Assembly: GCA_001566295.1 (NCBI GenBank)
Contig: KQ964278.1
Location: 1 to 64,000 of the forward strand
Direction of reading: 5' to 3'
DNA from: Microdochium bolleyi
Lineage: Eukaryota > Ascomycota > Sordariomycetes > Xylariales > Microdochiaceae
Length of the DNA stretch: 64,000 nucleotides
Shown: positions 1 through 10,820 of the stretch, in pieces
How positions within the stretch are numbered: the stretch's first letter is position 1
Layout: each line of letters starts with the position of its first letter
Position numbers and translations under genes: made by a program
Notes under the pieces: generated by a model
Databases searched by the model: none
What the model saw: the letters and a program-made list of their open reading frames with translations, nothing else
What the model was told of the DNA's origin: nothing

Positions 1-1267
1 TACCTGCCTCGCCTGCCCCCACGTTTTGAAACCGAGGGACTCTATACATAGACACAAGCCTGTCGTGTGTTTCTTCTCCCGTGACAGGCAGGGTCAGAAG
101 GTTGCCTCGCCGCGTACAGATAGGTACATCGATCAGCAAGGCAGACGGTCTCACGTGGTAGATCATTTGTATAACACTTGTATCAGGGCAGTGATGCTTG
201 AGTTTCTCGAACCGCCGATGATAGGAGTAATCCAGCCGTAGTTAAGCTCCGACTTGCAGAGCGCTACTGCAGGGTTATATGCAGCTTTCTCTTGGCCTCA
301 CGTGCCCTACTACCACGGGCAGCGCTTGCCTACGGTACTAGTGTTGCCGGGGAATCCATCAATTTAGCTCAACCCTCCCTTCTCCACCCGCCCCACTTTC
401 CAAAATAGTCCGTGCCTACCTCCGCGTCCTTCTCGGTTCAACATTTTCCAATCGCAATGTGGCGCTTCCCAAATGGTCTTAGTGTATCTCAGTCAGTCCG
501 AGCTCCTGTCAGCCCCTGTATCCCAAGCTTTATGCAGGCTTTTATGCACAATCCACACTCCAGGCTCAAGGGCTAACGGTTTATCAAACGGTGACAGCTT
601 CCATCATAGATGCCTCAGGGCACTCCGTTCCGCTCAGACCATGACAGTCACTGGACAATGGCGAAGGCCCTGGGGTGGGCCTGGGGTGGGGTGCTAAAGT
701 CGCATTTCCCTCGTACCCTAGTTCTCCGCGACAGTGCTACTCCTGCCAGCATTCAAGTCATAACCTCGGAACTAAAGCGCATGCTTCATCAACTATCTTT
801 GGAGCCACGAGAATGCAGCATGCGAACACAGTACATCGAGGGATTCAGCGGAGGCATCCGAGATCTACATTGAAGTCTACTTCCAATAACAAGTTGACAT
901 TGAGAACAGGGACAAACGAACAGTATGCATCACAGCTTGCACTGCAGAGGCACACGTTTGCATGGGTCAACCCCCCTTTTGTTGTTCGACTTCAACGCTT
1001 TCCGGACGGGCCAGTTTATGAAGCGGGATGTCACGGTTATGCACCATCAACAGCCAGTGAGACTACTCTATGGACGAAGACCATATATGGATGGCAAGGT
1101 CAAGTCACCGACGCGTATGCCTGTTCCGATAATCCAACAGTGATAAGAGACCGGATGACAGTGTATCTTGCTGAGAGTGCGAAGCACGCGTCTTTGGATC
1201 CGTGGTTTCGCAAAAACCTGCACGTCTCCACTGATGACGGCGACTACATCCTTTGCAACCTAGCTCT
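1..1267. other. Intergenic, no supported gene
   Basis: Open frames of up to 214 codons occur on the plus strand (about 675-1319), but they overlap each other in different frames, match no family I recognise, and the longest runs into the 3' end of the Na+-ATPase gene on the other strand. I treat this stretch as the 3' flank of that gene plus unassigned sequence. Confidence 0.5.
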
Positions 1268-4200
1268 TCAGCTCTGGTCGTGTTCGCGGCTCTTGGTTCT
1301 TCTCAAGAGAGGGCCTTGAGGGAAGCTCTCCCTCTGCACCGCATTGTAATCCAGGAACTGCGCAAACGTGCGCTGCTCGACGTCTTGGTCCTTCCAGTCC
1401 GCTCCAGACTGCTTCTTCTTCTGGCGCCGGAAGTAAACCCGCTTCGCCCACTTCCACGCCTCAACACCCGCGAAGAACAGCGCCGAGTTGACAAACACGA
1501 CGGCCCACTCCCACGAGATGTCGGTGTGCTTGAAGACGACCCTGTTCAGGCCTGGGATGTACATCACGGGGAACATTGTGACGAACCCAATAATAATGGC
1601 CCAGAAGAGGAACTTATTGCGCCAGATGTCGTGCATCCACTGGGTGAGGTAGCGCTTCGAGCCGGGCTGCATCCGGAAGAATGACCGCCGCCGGTCAATC
1701 ATCTCCCAGGCCAGGAACAGCGCGAACCAGGTCAGGCAGGCGAACGTGGTAGCGCGTGCGCGGAACACCTGGTCGCAGGACTCGCTGTAGTGGCGGTTAC
1801 ACAGCTCGCCGAGGTCGCCGTTGCCGAAGCCGAAGACGACGAGGGTGAAGCTTGCCAGGCACAGCGCTGTGATCCAGAGGCCGTAGAAGACCATATCGAC
1901 CAGGAATTCCATATCGAAGATGCCAGTCTTGAGATCCTGTGGGGGCCGGGACATGATGTCGGGCACGGCTCGCTCGAAACCGAGGCCCATGTCGGGCATA
2001 CCCGATGTGATCATGATGATCCAGATAATCTCGACAGGGGCGAGAGGAAACACGGACAGCCCGCGGGAGTCCTTGAAAGCGAGGCCAACGAGCAGGGTGC
2101 CGGCTTGCGCGATGTTCTCGGCGAGGACGTGTAGGATAAACTTCTGGATGTTGTCGAAGATGCGGCGGCCTTCCTCAATAGCAGCGACAATGCTGGCGAA
2201 GTTGTCATCAGCCAAAACGACGTCCGAAGCCTCCTTGGCAACGTCGCTGCCGGCTTGGCCCATTGCGATGCCGACATCGGCGCGGCGAAGTGAAGGCGAA
2301 TCGTTGACGCCGTCACCGGTCTGTGACTCCACGTTAGCCATCGAAAACATCATGAAAGACGCAAAAGCGAAAACTGCACTTACCATGGCACAGAACTTCT
2401 TCCGTCGGTGCAGGGCCTCGATCATGCGGACCTTAGTCTGGGGTGCGCAACGAGCAATGACAAGTGGAAGCACAGGGAGTTCGTCAACTTGCTGGTCAGT
2501 CAGGGCATCGAACTGAGTAGCGGTCATGACCATGGCATAGGCGATATCTGCGCGTACCAGGTCCATTCTCGAAGGCAGGATGCCAACCTCGATAGCGATG
2601 GCCTTAGCGGTCTCGGGATGATCACCTGTAAGCATGTGGACGGCGATCCCAGCCTTGTGGCAGCTGCGTACGGCCGGGGCAGACTCGGCGCGAGGGGGGT
2701 CGTACAAGCCGATGAGACCGCGGAAGGTGAGGCCGGATTCGACAGTCCCGCGATCGACATCCTGGCCCTTCTCGATGTTGCCGTCGAATTTCTTGCTAGC
2801 AAGAGCCAGCACACGCAAACCCATGCCGGCAAGAGCTTCCATGTTGCGCAGGATCTCCTCCTGGAACTCCTGGGTGATTGGGCTGGTCTCTTCGCTGTTG
2901 TCATCGGCACAGTAGTCCTTGCAGTTTCCAATGACGCGTTCGACAGCGCCCTTGGTAAAGACCATGAGCTTACCAGTAGACTCTTGTTTGAAGACGACCG
3001 ACATGCGCTTCACGTCCGAGTCAAAGGGTAACTCGGCGAGCTGAGACCACTCTGGCTTGTTGCCGTGCGCCAGCTTGAGTCTGTTGGAGCCGAAGCGGGT
3101 GCCAAAGACAGCAATGGCAATCTCGGTGGGGTCGCCACGAGCATTCCACTCGTTCTCGTTATCACCGCTCGGAGAGACCGTGGCGAGATTGGCAAGAGCG
3201 GTGACCAGGAGGTACTCTGACAGAGCGCGCTTGCTCTTCTCGAGAAGTGAATCGGGGTGTTCGGGCGTCTCTTTGCTTGTGCCGTTTGTCCTCTTGAGTT
3301 CCATCTGCGACGGCGCGCGTGTGTCAAAGAACATATCGCCCACAGTAGGATTGAAGGGGTCGCCGGAGCTGTCAATGGTATAGGTGCCCATGGCAGGAAT
3401 CCATGCTCGCTTCGCAACCATTTTGCCCTGAGTCAGAGTGCCGGTCTTGTCGGAGCAGATGTCTGTGACCGCACCTAATGCCTCGAGAGACTTGAGGTTA
3501 CGGACAATGACATTGCGCTGCACCATTCTCTTGGTGCCGGCAGCCATGGTGATCGTCAACACCACGACGAGTGAGGCTGGAATCATAGACAACCCAGTTG
3601 CAACGGCATAGATAATGACCTCTTGCTCAGGAACAAATTTGTTGGCTCCTAGACAGATGATGGCACAGAGGACAGCGATGCCGAAGAGGAGGACCGCAAG
3701 TTTGGAGAGCTTCTGCTGTAGAGGCGTGCCAACATTGACACCCAGAAACCGGCCGATGGCGTCTGTCAAGGTTAAGGTGTAGGCTTCAAGGTAGCGATGC
3801 GGTTTGGCAGTGCCATCCGGCTTACGCTTCACCTCTCTGACCTTGGAGTCCTTGGCTCGTAAGGCCGAAGCAATGGCGCCGATCTCGGTGAAGGGTCCTG
3901 TGGCAAAGACAATGGCCCTGGCGCGACCCTTGGTGACAGTGGACGAGCTGTACGCCACATTGATACGATCGCCGCTGAGGCAGGCATTAGTTTTGTGCAA
4001 TGGGACAGTGTGAGAAATGATAGGTACTCCCGTTGGCAAGGTTTGGGAGCGTGGGGGCTCCGAAGGGGTTGTTAACTTACGGGCCAGTAGCATCGTCGAA
4101 AGTCTGTCTCTCGTCTTTCCGGATGGGGAGCGACTCTCCCGTCAACAGAGCCTCGTCAGTCTCGAAGTTGACTGCTTCGATGATACTGGTCGAAAGTTTG

Positions 4201-4831
4201 TGAGCCAATAATCATGTGGATTGGATTTCGGTTAGGCGTACCGGACATCAGCAGGAATAGTGTCACCAGTCTTGAGCTCGATGAGGTCACCGGGCACGAT
4301 CTCCCCAGAAGGGATGACGCTGGACTTGCCATCGCGGACAACGCTTGCCGTGGGCGAGCTCAGTGACCGAAGAGAATCCATGGTCTTCTCGGCGGAGTAC
4401 TCCTGAAAGAAACCAACGATGACGTTGAGGAGAATGACGAAGGTGATGACAGCGCCCTCGATGTATGACTTGATGCCGTAACTGACAGCCATGGCCATGA
4501 TGAGCACCTTTCACCAGCTATTGTCATTATGCTGGATAACAAAAGGGTGTATCGCAGCATGGAATTCCAGAAGACTCACCAGCGTCATAGCATTAGCAAT
4601 CTGAGCGATGATGATCTTGACGGGGGACACGCCATCGGCTTCGCCGAGGTCGTTGGGGCCGAATTCATCGAGTCTTTGCTTGGCCACTGCGGTATGGAGA
4701 CCATTGATTTCGTCCGACTCGAGCTCCTTGACAACGTCGTTAAAGGTCAACGAGTGTGGCGGTCGAGACAGCGGCTTGTTGGATTGCCCAGAGAGGTGGC
4801 CCGCCAGCGGGTCATCGCCCTTCTTCTTCAT
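1268..4831 (-). CDS. ENA-type P-type Na+ (K+)-exporting ATPase
   Basis: Plasma-membrane P-type ATPase of the fungal ENA (type IID) family, which extrudes Na+ or K+ using ATP. Five exons fit: 4831-4580, 4507-4242, 4185-4081, 3974-2384 and 2320-1268, giving 3267 nt and 1088 residues, the usual family length. The start gives MKKKGDDPLAGHLSG, typical of ENA N-termini. Visible motifs are an actuator segment ending LLTGES, the phosphorylation site DKTGT (D about 383), MLTGDHPETA, and the hinge TGDGVNDSP (about 739-747). A C-terminal membrane half follows, with PVEIIWIIMITSGMPDMGLG and further hydrophobic helices. Intron 4 (2383-2321, 63 nt) lies just before TGDGVND, is in frame and has no stop. No lesion is visible. 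It shares a 12.6-kb stretch with a TRK transporter and a HAL-like kinase. ENA is more likely than SERCA or PMA because of the IID-specific C-terminal half and the N-terminal layout. Confidence 0.95.
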
Positions 4832-5870
4832 GCTCGTGAAACCAAAGTCTGTAGCTTTTGCCTATTGTATTGTACTCAGGCTGGAGTCGAAATACTGTGT
4901 AAGCTGCAAAGGTCAGGTAGTTGGCAACGCTTCTGTGGACTCGTTGAGTGGAGGAGATCGAGGTTCGAGATTCCTGAATGGTCTATGATCTCAAGATACG
5001 ACTTGATGTTTGAGGTGTGTGGCATTTAAGTAATGGGGAGAGTATCGGTTCACAAGGATGCTGGTCACCGATGGCCATGACGCCAAGCGGCAAAGGGTCG
5101 CGCCTGTACGCCCAATCATGGCGATTATCATCAAACGGCCTCGAGGAATGCCTGGGCAGAGTTTTCGCCATTGCTGCAGACGAGAGCATGTGTGGGCAGT
5201 GCGTGTTGTTGCGGCGACCAGTGGGAATGTCGAGGCCGGCCTACCAATGACAGTGGCCGTGGCCGGAAGCGCTCCCGTGAGGATTGTGGGGCAGCACCTC
5301 GGTGGAGGGCGTGGCGCCTTGGCGGCATTGAAGCACCCAGCGATGCGCACGCCGTCAATAATGGGGATCCATCTCTCTGTCTGTGTGTGGGATGCCTGAT
5401 ACGGACGATGTTGGTGGTGTTGCGTCAGAAGCTTGCTGCTGTCGATGGCTCCAGAACAGGTCCCAGTCACCAGAGCTGATGGGACGGGCGGGCTGGTGAG
5501 CAGAGTGTCCAAACCCCTCAAGCTGGTGTGTTGAGAAATCTCCATAGGTCGTTTCTCGACTTCGGAGAGATGAGGGGCCCAGGCAAGCTTGCAAATTAAG
5601 CTTATCTGCGTCCGATATTGTGCATGAGGCGCGGCGCCTTGCTTGCCCGCCTGGCCGAGCCTGCCAAGCCGGAGGCGCACCCACATCCATGTCTCTGGCC
5701 AATAGCAGTAATTGCAGCCGGAAGCGAGCCCGCGGTTGTCCGGCACCTCGACGGCGGAAGGAGCGACCCAGACAAGCACTTGCCACTTACGCTTACGGAT
5801 ACGGTCCTCCGTGCTGTCAGATCTCAGCTTCCATCCCACGCCGGAGCCGCACGGCCAACGTCACATACAT
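4832..5870. other. ENA upstream region, no supported gene
   Basis: A 282-codon minus-strand open frame spans most of this stretch, but its translation is compositionally odd (Trp, His and Arg rich), matches no family and competes with several overlapping frames. I read the stretch as the 5' flank of the Na+-ATPase gene. Confidence 0.4.
5318..5668. promoter_or_regulatory. Candidate PacC/Rim101 core hexamers upstream of the ENA gene
   Basis: Three GCCARG cores lie 0.5-0.84 kb upstream of the ENA start: CTTGGC at 5318-5323, CCTGGC at 5650-5655 and GCCAAG at 5663-5668, the last two 7 bp apart. PacC activates ENA genes at alkaline pH in several ascomycetes. The core is short, with about one expected per kilobase by chance, so this is only suggestive. 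Confidence 0.25.
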
Positions 5871-5879
5871 AGTTCTGAG

Positions 5880-6734
5880 GCTCAACCTGGAGGACCATGC
5901 CCCACAAGCTCCGGCCTCACCGCCGTTTGCTCAGCCCCGGCCGAGAGCCCCGAGGTCGCTGGCACAGTCCGCACAGGTCCAGGTCCGCAACCGTCGCCGC
6001 GAGTATCTCGACCGCAACCCGGCATAGCTTGACTCGCTCGAGCACGAGCTCGCAGGTGTGCCAGCCCCTGTGCGTTACGCACACCTAGAAATCAACAAGT
6101 GCCGATAGCTGACGTGGGACGCAGATCCTCTGCTCTATCATGAATTCATCCGTCGCTTTCAGTCGCCAGAAGACCGCGAGAAGGAGGGCCGCAAGAAGGG
6201 TTACTCGTGTGTCCTCGAGGTCGACCTGCTCCGCGGCGAGGCCAAGCTCACCAGGGCACGCGCAGCGAACAACCACAGCAGACAGGCCGACGGACACGGA
6301 CATGCAACCTCGACCAACGGCATCACGCAGCCACCACCACCACCTGGGACGAACGGGGTGGAAGACGAGAACGAGGAAGACACAGCCGTTGGCGTGCAGG
6401 AGCACGTCGGCGGCGCTGTGGACAGCCCGGAGTCGCAGAGATCGGGGCCCTACTAGCACTTCCCGAAACACTAGAGGAGGGCCGCGAGAGGTGGAGAGAC
6501 TTCCTCCGGCGCAGATTCGTGCTCGGGCGTGACGACGATTTCGACTATAGATCAGTGGACGAGAACGACGATCTGGATGCCCTGGAGAGGCGCGACACAG
6601 TGGAGGCGTGGTTCGACGACGAGGTGCCTGGGTGGGCGAGCGATCGACCTGAGCAAGACGACAGTGGCGACCATACAATGCACGGAGCTGGCGCACAGAA
6701 GCTGGCAGGCGAAACCGGCATTCAAGATTTCTGA
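5880..6734 (+). pseudogene. CCDC97-like (DUF2052) relic
   Basis: The plus strand encodes a recognisable CCDC97/DUF2052 protein in pieces. An N-terminal stretch contains VRNRRREYLDRNP (frame ending at the TAG at 6025-6027). The same frame continues with LDSLEHELA, a second stop at about 6106, then FIRRFQSPEDREKEGRKKGYS and LEVDLLRGEAKL. The reading frame then shifts to give ERWRDFLRRRFVLGRDDDFD followed by YRSVDEN and WFDDEVPGW, ending at 6734. The acidic DFDY..VDEN block and the FDDE motif are the family hallmark. CCDC97 proteins are associated with the U2 snRNP/SF3B in other eukaryotes. Two in-frame stops plus one frame change argue for a pseudogene; unrecognised introns could explain part of this but not the stops inside conserved blocks. 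It is divergent to the ENA gene. Confidence 0.6.
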
Positions 6735-6939
6735 AACACACACTCGAGTGCAACTTTGACTATCCATCAGGAGCGTTCATTGTCAGAGTCGGTGGAGATT
6801 GCAACTAGGCTGAAAAGGACTATCTATCAGTGCCAATGAGGGGTCGGCAAAGTTCCGTGTTGATCTGCCACAATTACACGCAGATTCGCTGGCAACGACT
6901 TCATCTATGCGACGCAGAGACATCGCCGTCGAGGCTAGC

Positions 6940-7475
6940 TCATGCAGCCATGATACTCTTCCCACCATCGGCCGTCAGCCTCTTACGAATACGGATCTAC
7001 AGGACCTCGTGGCCAAGGACCTTGAACTCCACTGGATGCGAACCCTCTCCACTACCACCTCCTGCCTTGTCCAAGATGGCACTCGGGGCGAACAGCAACG
7101 CCTCGCCAACCTTGAGCTTCACATTATGGGAGAACAATTGCTGCTGGAGTGGCCGTGGAAGAGTGGAACCGGATCCCAGTCTGAACCGCACTGCCATTGT
7201 CAGGCTCGTTATGTGTCGAGGGAGTCGCATCACAGTCTCGTCCATCCAGGCCAACCTTTGACATGGCGATCGCCACACCTGCAGCGGTTGATATACCCGC
7301 CAGATGACCACTCAGCATGCGGAGCCAGTCAGGAGAGGTGAAGCGGTGCACGATGGTAACGCTGCATAGATCGAGCAGCTTCGGAGAGATGGTTGGCTCC
7401 TGCGTGGAGATGATCACCCTGGCTCCTTGATGGCGCTGCAGGCGAATTGTCGACAGCAAAGATTGCGAAACAGAT
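6940..7475 (-). pseudogene. C-terminal fragment of a fungal P-loop NTPase-like protein
   Basis: The minus strand reads STIRLQRHQGARVIISTQEP, then TISPKLLDLCSVTIVHRFTS, and in another frame KVGEALLFAPSAILDK. A final block, IRIRKRLTADGGKSIMAA, ends at a TGA at 6940-6942. This matches the C-terminal part (beta strand with STQEP, then the HRF block) of a P-loop ATPase-like hypothetical protein that I recall as widespread in moulds; the N-terminal Walker A is not here. One TAG (6997-6999) interrupts the last block where CAG would fit. The fragment directly abuts pogo transposase sequence at about 7475-7480. I cannot give it a cellular function. Confidence 0.45.
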
Positions 7476-7479
7476 TTGT

Positions 7480-7958
7480 CGCTTCTGTGCTTCTGGGTTG
7501 GTGTTCTTGACGACAAGGGAGCTCTCTAGAGGCCGCCGCCTTGCGACTGGCCAGAGCCCAGTCACCATCCACGAGGTTACGATGTTATTCGTTTTGAACC
7601 CCTCGTGACGAGCTCTTGCATAGCAAATTAGAAACCCCGTTTTACCGATTAGGTTGCTGTCGGTCTGGATGAAGAGATGTCGAGCCAGGCTCCGGTAGGC
7701 TGCCTTCAGTGGCGAGAAGATCGTGAGATCGAGGGGCTGTAGAACGTGCGAGGTATGCGGTGGGAGATACAATATGAAGATATTGTCCTTGAAGCACTCG
7801 TACATAAAGTCGTCGGTGACATGGCTCCCGTGCCCGTCGAGGACTAGCAGACGCTGCTGGCTGGCGGTGCTAGGCATCGTCGAAGGGATAAGCACCTTTT
7901 TGAGCCAATGGAGGGCAAGCTCGTTCTACGTCCAACCGTTCGATTGGGCTGTGAACCA
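7480..7958 (-). mobile_element. pogo/Tigger-like transposase fragment (DDE domain)
   Basis: The minus strand encodes the C-terminal half of a pogo-family DDE transposase: WFTAQSNGWT, a stop, NELALHWLKKVLIP, then LLVLDGHGSH (second catalytic Asp) and PPHTSHVLQPLDLTIFSPLK (third catalytic Asp region), ending near the WMVTGLWPV block. The N-terminal HTH/CENP-B-like DNA-binding domain and first Asp are missing, and no terminal inverted repeats are apparent. A stop codon (around 7926) splits the frame. Both ends join unrelated gene fragments: a ferric-reductase-like membrane segment upstream and a P-loop NTPase tail downstream. It is a dead copy inside a composite relic. Confidence 0.75.
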
Positions 7959-8745
7959 TACCCGAATGCGAAGAGCCCTCTGTAACTTTATGGATTCGAA
8001 TAGAGCAATTGACACAAGTAGGTAGACTCGGGGCGGCGTCACAGGCCTGGCTGGCAAGTGAAACCACAAGGCTGCGACACTACCCAGGGCGAAGGCTGTG
8101 TGAAGCGTGGAAAAGACTTCGAAGAGCCTTCTCTGGAGCACAGAGACGATGAAGGTTGCTCCGAGAAGACTTGCGGCCTAGGACTTTGTCAGAGAAGCCG
8201 TCCGAAAAGGGATAGGCACTTACAACAATCCCGCTCAGTGGCTCACGAATCTCAGGTCCTTGCATGATCTGAAGAACGATATGCGAGGTTGCCTCGACAA
8301 CAAAAGTCAAGCCGATGCAAGTGTACAAACGAAGGTAGAGCTCAGGTGATATGCCGCAGCTGCTAACGTCCAAAAGAGATATGATTGACGTAAAAAGCTC
8401 GCGTGGGAAGCTGTGGAAGCCCGTCAGGGCCCGCGACTGCTTACGGCGTTCTTCATGCCTCTTTTCCGAGGGCTTTCCATGGCTGAGCAGGAGCAAGTTG
8501 AGATGACGACAGGTAATAGCGACCTAAAAGGCAGTCGATATTGAGCTGCGTCATCGTTCCCACACGACTGGCGAGATTTATTGACGATTCAGTACAGCAC
8601 GCTTGACGTACCGCCAGCCCGCTGCAACCAATGCTCCGGCCAGGCAGCTCCATGTTTGCTTCAACATTGCCGACTTTGCAGTTCGCTCTTTGTTCTGCTC
8701 CTCCACCACGTTCTTTATTAGTGAACCTTTGTGTCACCCACACCA
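7959..8745 (-). pseudogene. Ferric-reductase-like transmembrane fragment
   Basis: Minus-strand pieces resemble the membrane half of fungal ferric reductases. In order they are NLASRVGTMTQLN, then SPELYLRLYTCIGLTFVVEA with TSHIVLQIM, and, after a plausible intron starting GTAAGTGCC near 8224, LLGATFIVSVLQRRLFEVFS. The last block continues through LHTAFALGSVAALWFHL to a hydrophobic segment ending ALRIRV. The spacing of an RRLFEVF..LH helix followed by another membrane helix fits the region just before the FAD domain. The FAD and NADPH domains are absent because pogo transposase sequence begins right after IRV (about 7958). The 5' end overlaps the 3' end of the kinase gene. The family call is tentative; the hydrophobic pattern is clear. 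Confidence 0.4.
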
Positions 8746-10163
8746 CAGACCTGAATCGTCCTCGCCCACTCCGTCCTCAACAGCTGGGATGCTTTGATGC
8801 GTCGTTTTGCGACAGGATCCAGCATACAATACACGATGTTACGACATTCTACCTGCTCATCTTGTTAATGATATGCTCTCATAGTCAATCCTGAGTGTGC
8901 TGCTCGCGCATAACAGCGCTTCCTCCTCGTCGCACTTACCGGTTTGAGAACCTCAATGGGTAGATATCCAGCCGCCTCGCGACGCCCCTGAAGATACATG
9001 AGATAGTACTCGTCGTCCGCCTTGGCTGCTGGCCAGAGCCGCCGCCCCAGCCTCATCACCATGTACGTCACGCCGCACGCCCACACGTCGATCGCTGGGC
9101 CGTCGAGCTCGCCTCCGACATGCTGCTCTGGTGTCCGATACCGTTCGGATCCACCGGCGGCCGAGACAGGAAGGACAGCACCATCTGCTTCAGCCCGGCA
9201 CCGCTGGCTGCAGCCAAAGTCGGCAATCTTGAGACGCCCATCCCGCGTGAGCAGCAGGTTCTCGGGCTTGATGTCGCAGTGTGCGATTCCAGCCGTCTCG
9301 TGCAGATACTTGACTCCAGCCATGAGCTGCACGAACAGACAATCGGCTTCTGCAATCTCTAGCACGGCGGGCGCGCGAGAGCGAATCAGCTGGTGTAGAT
9401 CCCCAGCATCGCAGTACTCCATGACCTGGCTGAGTAGACTGTTGTCGGTGGTGCCGGACTGACTTCCTTGGTGGCCGTCACCACTGCCAGTACCCACAAG
9501 TTCAAACGTCTCAATCACATTTGGGTGCTGTAGTTTCTTGGCCATGTCAAACTCTCGTTGAACGCGGCGGCTGTAAGACGAGGAATCCTGGCTGGGCCGG
9601 CGCCGAAAAATTTTAACGGCAACCATCAGAGTCTTATTGCTACAGCCATCATCTACGCGCCAGAGTTTCTCTTCTCCGACTTCTGTACCCAGCGGAGAAG
9701 TGGGCGACGACAACAGTGGCCACACCTTTGTCTTGTCGTCGATAAGTGATTGCTTGCCTTGATGATTTGGATTCCGATTGACAACACTGACGGTGCCATA
9801 GGCCCCTTGACCTATCACAACACGATCATCCTCATCGACTCCGTCTGTCGGCGAAAACTTGTCGAGCGAGGGCTCGTAGAGGTCGTCCTCTGTTTCGAAA
9901 TGGTGGTGCTCGGGCTGGAGGCTCTGAAGCTTTTGCGTCGCTCTGAGAATCAGCTTGCGAACATTGTCGAAACGGCCTTTGACCTGCACGCTCGATGGCG
10001 GACTCTCGCCCTTGGAACTCGACACGAACGCGTGGTAGTTGTGACGATGGCCCCCTGGTAAATCAGGACTGAGCACGAACGGAATCGCCCGCTTTGAACG
10101 TGGCGCGAGAGTCATGAGGGATTCCGGATTGAAGGACTGTGGCTGCCGTCGACGCAAAGGCAA
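8718..10163 (-). CDS. Ser/Thr protein kinase, NPR/HAL5 (Hal4/Sat4)-like
   Basis: Two exons, 10163-8940 and 8852-8718 (87-nt intron), encode 452 residues. All kinase landmarks are present: glycine loop GQGAYGTVSV (118-127), VAVK lysine 184, catalytic loop HCDIKPENLL (D297; HCD instead of HRD), DFG 315-317, a TPEQ motif in the APE position, and DVWACGV (359-365). The last exon supplies the C-lobe with CRNIVYCMLDP and LLRTEW. The block WACGVTYMVMRLGRRLWPAA and the following D..Y..YL..R...GY.PIE.L resemble, by eye, the fungal NPR/HAL5 group, whose yeast members Hal4 and Hal5 stabilise the Trk K+ transporters. Subfamily placement is an inference and needs a tree. The gene is head to head with a TRK transporter, 657 bp apart. 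The N-terminal 110 residues look disordered. Confidence 0.88.
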
Positions 10164-10820
10164 GACGCTATCGATGTCGAAGGGATTGCTGCATCCTCCT
10201 TGTGACTTATCTATCCTTCACAGAACGGTCTCAGCATCCTGAGATACCAGGGCAGGGCGACCCTCAATCGCTGCAGTGGCTGCAGTGGCTGCTGTGGACG
10301 AACCCTTTACGGAAGCAGAGTCCCGGCGGGAGCGTTTCTAATTGGCCCACCACGGGATCTCCGGAAGCCTCGAGATCAGCCAACCCCTTGCCTTGTGGGG
10401 CGGGAAGCGGAAAAATAAGGCCACTCCACCGACGCTAGCAAGCTTATTTTGCAATGCCCACTGTAGGGTGGCAGAAAAAAGCAACGCCGGGCCATGTGAC
10501 AAAGGACTTGGCCAGAGGTCCAAGCGGGGGCCTTTTCTGCCCGCTGTCTCAGTCTCCTTATGCCCACGAGCCGAGCAAGAGAGCAAGTACAAGTCGGCCA
10601 CACTCAGCTGGGGATCCTCTCGCAGACACTGCAGAGCTACTACCTTGTGATCTCGTCCTACATCTCGTGTGTCGACTAGGTCGTTTCCCTTGTTCACCGC
10701 CTTGTAGCAGCAACTCGGCTATTAGCGGCCATTACAGGTGCTTCACTTCTTACCTTGATTGGTCGTTTCATTGCAAGTTGCATGTCGACAGCGTCCTCAC
10801 TTCCTATCAGCCTCTTTCTC
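10164..10820. promoter_or_regulatory. Shared divergent promoter between kinase and TRK transporter
   Basis: These 657 bp separate the start codons of the HAL-like kinase (minus) and the TRK gene (plus), so both promoters and 5' leaders must lie here or overlap. A STRE-type CCCCT occurs at 10384-10388 and a PacC-type core (CTTGGC) at 10507-10512. These are short motifs that may be chance. Open frames in this stretch overlap each other on both strands and show no family signature. Confidence 0.5.

Noticed and set aside
675..1319. 214-codon plus-strand open frame
   Set aside because: It overlaps the conserved 3' end of the ENA gene on the other strand, and the composition is unlike a protein family.
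2321..2383. 21-residue insertion before TGDGVND in the uninterrupted ENA frame
   Set aside because: The segment has GTAAGT, a GCTAAC branch point and CAG ends and is absent from the family; it is an intron, not an insertion in the protein.
4991..5839. 282-codon minus-strand open frame upstream of ENA
   Set aside because: Biased Trp/His/Arg composition, competing frames on both strands, no family resemblance, and no splice structure; it lies in the expected ENA promoter.
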